From NCBI GenBank assembly GCA_025999255.1, contig BNXB01000066.1:1-7775 (forward strand): 7,775 nucleotides of DNA, given 5' to 3'. Below the pieces are notes generated by a model. That model saw nothing but the letters and a program-made list of their open reading frames with translations, made no database searches and was not told the DNA's origin. Numbering within the stretch: the first letter of the stretch is position 1; every line of letters begins with the position of its first letter. Below are positions 6,254-7,775 of this stretch, in pieces. Position numbers and translations under genes: made by a program. Source of the DNA: Bacteroidia bacterium (GTDB taxonomy: Bacteria; Bacteroidota; Bacteroidia; Bacteroidales; Azobacteroidaceae).

Positions 6254-7537
6254 TCACAGAAGCAATAGAAAATTTTCCGGTAAACGTGACAATAGGGAGA
6301 CTCCAACTGACCTTTCCAACTCGATAAGAGTCGAAACACAATTATAAAGAGTTTTGTAATAACTATCCAAAACATCGTTGTAGGTACGTTGGGCATTAAT
6401 TACTTCGAGCATACTTGTTTCTCCCCGCTCATAACTGTAAGTTTTATTCCTTAATATTTTCCGGGCATCATCCAAATGTCCGGTATTAAAAAGTTCTACC
6501 TGGCGACATGCAGTTGTATAAAGATTATAAGCCTGTATAACTTCCATTCTGATTCGTCGTTCAACAGAATGGTAAGATGCTTCACTTTGTTCCACGGCCA
6601 ATTTTCCTGCACGGATTTCTCCTTTGTTAGTGTTTGAGAATTTCAATGGAATGCTAATCCCCGCAGTAACGGCAGTAAAAGCAGGAGCCGGAGCAATTTC
6701 GTTCCGTACTTCAGCATTGTACGACACTCCGATATTCAATCCCAGATCAATCGAACGATTTGCCTTTGCCAATTTCAAATTATATTGAGAAACTTCTTTC
6801 GATTTCAGAGCAACAAGCAAATCCGAACGACTATCTTGCGCCAGAATAATCAAAGAATCCAAATCAAATTTACGCTTAAAATAAGTAAGTTCACCTTCAA
6901 TCGAATCGACTTTAGATATTCGATCATCTCCTTGATACAGCATTAACTGCAAAATTACATTATTCAGATCTGTTTCACTTTGAATCAGATCATTCAACAT
7001 TGTATTTGCTTCCAATTTGGATTGCATGGCATCAACTTCCATAATGGAACCGAGACTAAAACGAATGCTATCGGCTCGTGCCAGTTCAGCCATTCTCATA
7101 TAAGATTGCCTCTGAACCTCATATAACTGCTTTTGATACAAGGCATTCATATAAGTCAAAGTAGCCTCGGCACGTAAATTCCTAAAAAAATCCTGCAATA
7201 GAGCGCTACTTAACTCCGTTTCACTCTGAGCTAAACGGATCCTGGCCTTACGTTTACCCCCCAATTCAATCGTATAACCCAATCCGGCATCAAGGCTATA
7301 ACCCATCTTCAGGCTTCGTTCCTGATTATCGGTTCCGGAAAAAGAAAGTTCCGGATCCGGGAAAATTTTTGCAGCCTCTATTTTCGCTTTAGCAATGTCC
7401 ACATTGTACTTTTCAACAATATATTCAATATTTTTATTCCGGACATTGTCCATAAAAATATCGTAAGTTAATGACTGAGAATAACAGCCTAAAACTCCGG
7501 CAAACAATATTGTAATAATTAAAATGCTATTTTTCAT
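6254..7537 (-). CDS. TolC/CzcC-family outer-membrane efflux protein
   Basis: A 427-residue outer-membrane channel of the OEP family, which pairs with an RND pump and a periplasmic adaptor to expel metals or toxic compounds. The ATG at 7537 begins MKNSILIITILFAGVLGCYSQS, a clear signal peptide. The longer frame to 7618 runs into the pump coding sequence and is rejected. VLGC could be a lipobox, or cleavage could follow SQS. The mature part has two OEP repeats: the first around IFPDPELSFSG (58-68), ELGGKRKARI (91-100) and the long helices to about 205; the second from about 225 to 415, with GISIPLKF (293-300) and YERGETSMLEVINAQRTY (369-386), the most typical OEP segment. Its ATG overlaps the pump stop as ATGA, implying translational coupling. 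No adaptor gene follows; it may lie upstream of the pump. Substrate is not determined. Confidence 0.9.
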   Translation of the reverse strand: MKNSILIITILFAGVLGCYSQSLTYDIFMDNVRNKNIEYIVEKYNVDIAKAKIEAAKIFPDPELSFSGTDNQERSLKMGYSLDAGLGYTIELGGKRKARIRLAQSETELSSALLQDFFRNLRAEATLTYMNALYQKQLYEVQRQSYMRMAELARADSIRFSLGSIMEVDAMQSKLEANTMLNDLIQSETDLNNVILQLMLYQGDDRISKVDSIEGELTYFKRKFDLDSLIILAQDSRSDLLVALKSKEVSQYNLKLAKANRSIDLGLNIGVSYNAEVRNEIAPAPAFTAVTAGISIPLKFSNTNKGEIRAGKLAVEQSEASYHSVERRIRMEVIQAYNLYTTACRQVELFNTGHLDDARKILRNKTYSYERGETSMLEVINAQRTYNDVLDSYYKTLYNCVSTLIELERSVGVSLLSRLPENFLLLL

Positions 7538-7659
7538 ATGTTTTTCTTTAGGTACCTCCCTTTCTCCAACATATAATAAAATGAGGGAAGAACATACAAT
7601 GTAATAATTGTTCCACACAACAAACCATATACTATGACAGTAGCCAATGGACGCTGGAG
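7534..7659 (-). pseudogene. 3' remnant of an RND efflux pump gene (CusA/CzcA-like)
   Basis: Reading on the - strand into the TGA at 7536-7534, the last 41 codons are RND-like: LQRPLATVIVYGLL, then a final transmembrane helix CGTIITLYVLPSFYYMLE and a basic tail. The QRPLATV...TLxVLPxxY pattern is the hallmark end of heavy-metal or multidrug RND permeases of about 1,000 residues. Upstream of Leu-Gln the frame stays open to the window edge, but the residues (such as LNNSVYHLGYAFARNVTHK) lack the expected RPILMTALT-type helix. The same DNA reads well on the other strand as transposase, so homology ends near 7657. The pump gene is therefore broken here or the sequence is chimeric. Confidence 0.7.
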
Positions 7660-7775
7660 ATGTGTAATATCCGCATAACCAGTTTTGTGAGTAACATTTC
7701 GGGCAAAAGCATATCCAAGGTGATAAACGCTGTTATTGAGGGTGAGACCTCTGCGGTAAAGCTGGAGGAACTGGT
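7654..7775 (+). mobile_element. internal fragment of an IS110-family-like transposase
   Basis: From about 7654 the + strand frame reads LEMCNIRITSFVSNISGKSI followed by SKVINAVIEGETSAVKLEEL to the window edge. This matches the pattern I know from IS110/IS1111 transposases just after the N-terminal DEDD domain (CNIRxxxxVSxIxGKS, then a helix and GETxPxKLxxL). The DEDD domain expected to the left is absent: pump sequence is there instead. The C-terminal serine-containing Tnp_20 domain would lie right of the window. The transposase points against the efflux genes. This is family recognition from about 40 residues, so it is likely rather than certain. Confidence 0.6.

Noticed and set aside
7538..7618. 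N-terminal extension of the TolC-like protein to an ATG at 7618
   Set aside because: The extension is the RND coding sequence in another frame. The signal peptide begins at the ATG at 7537, which overlaps the pump stop.
7660..7698. One-base frameshift in the RND gene at the A run near 7682-7686 (read on the - strand)
   Set aside because: An alternative - strand frame gives a vague TA/LLP pattern like the RND helix, but the match is loose, while the + strand IS110-like reading is much more specific.
7534..7775. A continuous - strand frame of about 79 codons to the window edge as one RND protein
   Set aside because: Only the last 41 codons resemble RND permeases. The upstream 38 residues do not fit the family, and the opposite strand reads as transposase, so a single intact coding region is unlikely.

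Overview
The window looks like a chromosomal piece from a member of the Bacteroidota, most likely order Bacteroidales. The reasons are low-GC DNA with little Shine-Dalgarno signal, promoter boxes of the TAnnTTTG type, an LL-diaminopimelate aminotransferase (DapL) route to meso-DAP, and a long amidophosphoribosyltransferase-like protein typical of that group. Genus cannot be set from the sequence alone.

Left part (1-1536): a possible 3' end of an upstream gene (3-128), a GT4-type glycosyltransferase (283-1341), and a 195-bp gap. The gap opens with a stop-overlapping 14-codon ORF that begins like another glycosyltransferase, contains a small inverted repeat, and ends with the promoter of the next block.

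Middle part (1456-5452): an apparent three-gene operon on the + strand, dapF, dapL and a purF-like gene. DapL and DapF catalyse consecutive steps, tetrahydrodipicolinate to LL-DAP to meso-DAP, supplying lysine and possibly peptidoglycan. dapL starts with GTG directly after four AT-rich heptamers. The purF-like ATG lies inside the end of dapL (14-nt overlap). The third protein has an N-terminal glutamine amidotransferase domain and a PRPP-type phosphoribosyltransferase domain, but several active-site segments differ from ordinary PurF.

Right-middle (5453-6253): a cluster of palindromic repeats (REP-like) with an exact 32-bp direct repeat and compensatory changes in one stem, then a promoter whose upstream box lies inside the last repeat, then a small lipoprotein of unknown function. 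An AT-rich hairpin separates it from the convergent gene.

Right end (6254-7775): on the - strand, a TolC/CzcC-type outer-membrane efflux protein whose start overlaps the stop of an RND efflux pump gene (ATGA). Only about 41 C-terminal codons of the pump are recognisable. Beyond about 7654 the sequence instead reads, on the + strand, as an internal piece of an IS110-family-like transposase. The efflux operon is therefore either truly disrupted by a rearranged insertion sequence, or the end of the window is an assembly chimera. This junction and the repeat cluster are the most notable things seen. I did not find convincing evidence of a wholly new multi-gene system.
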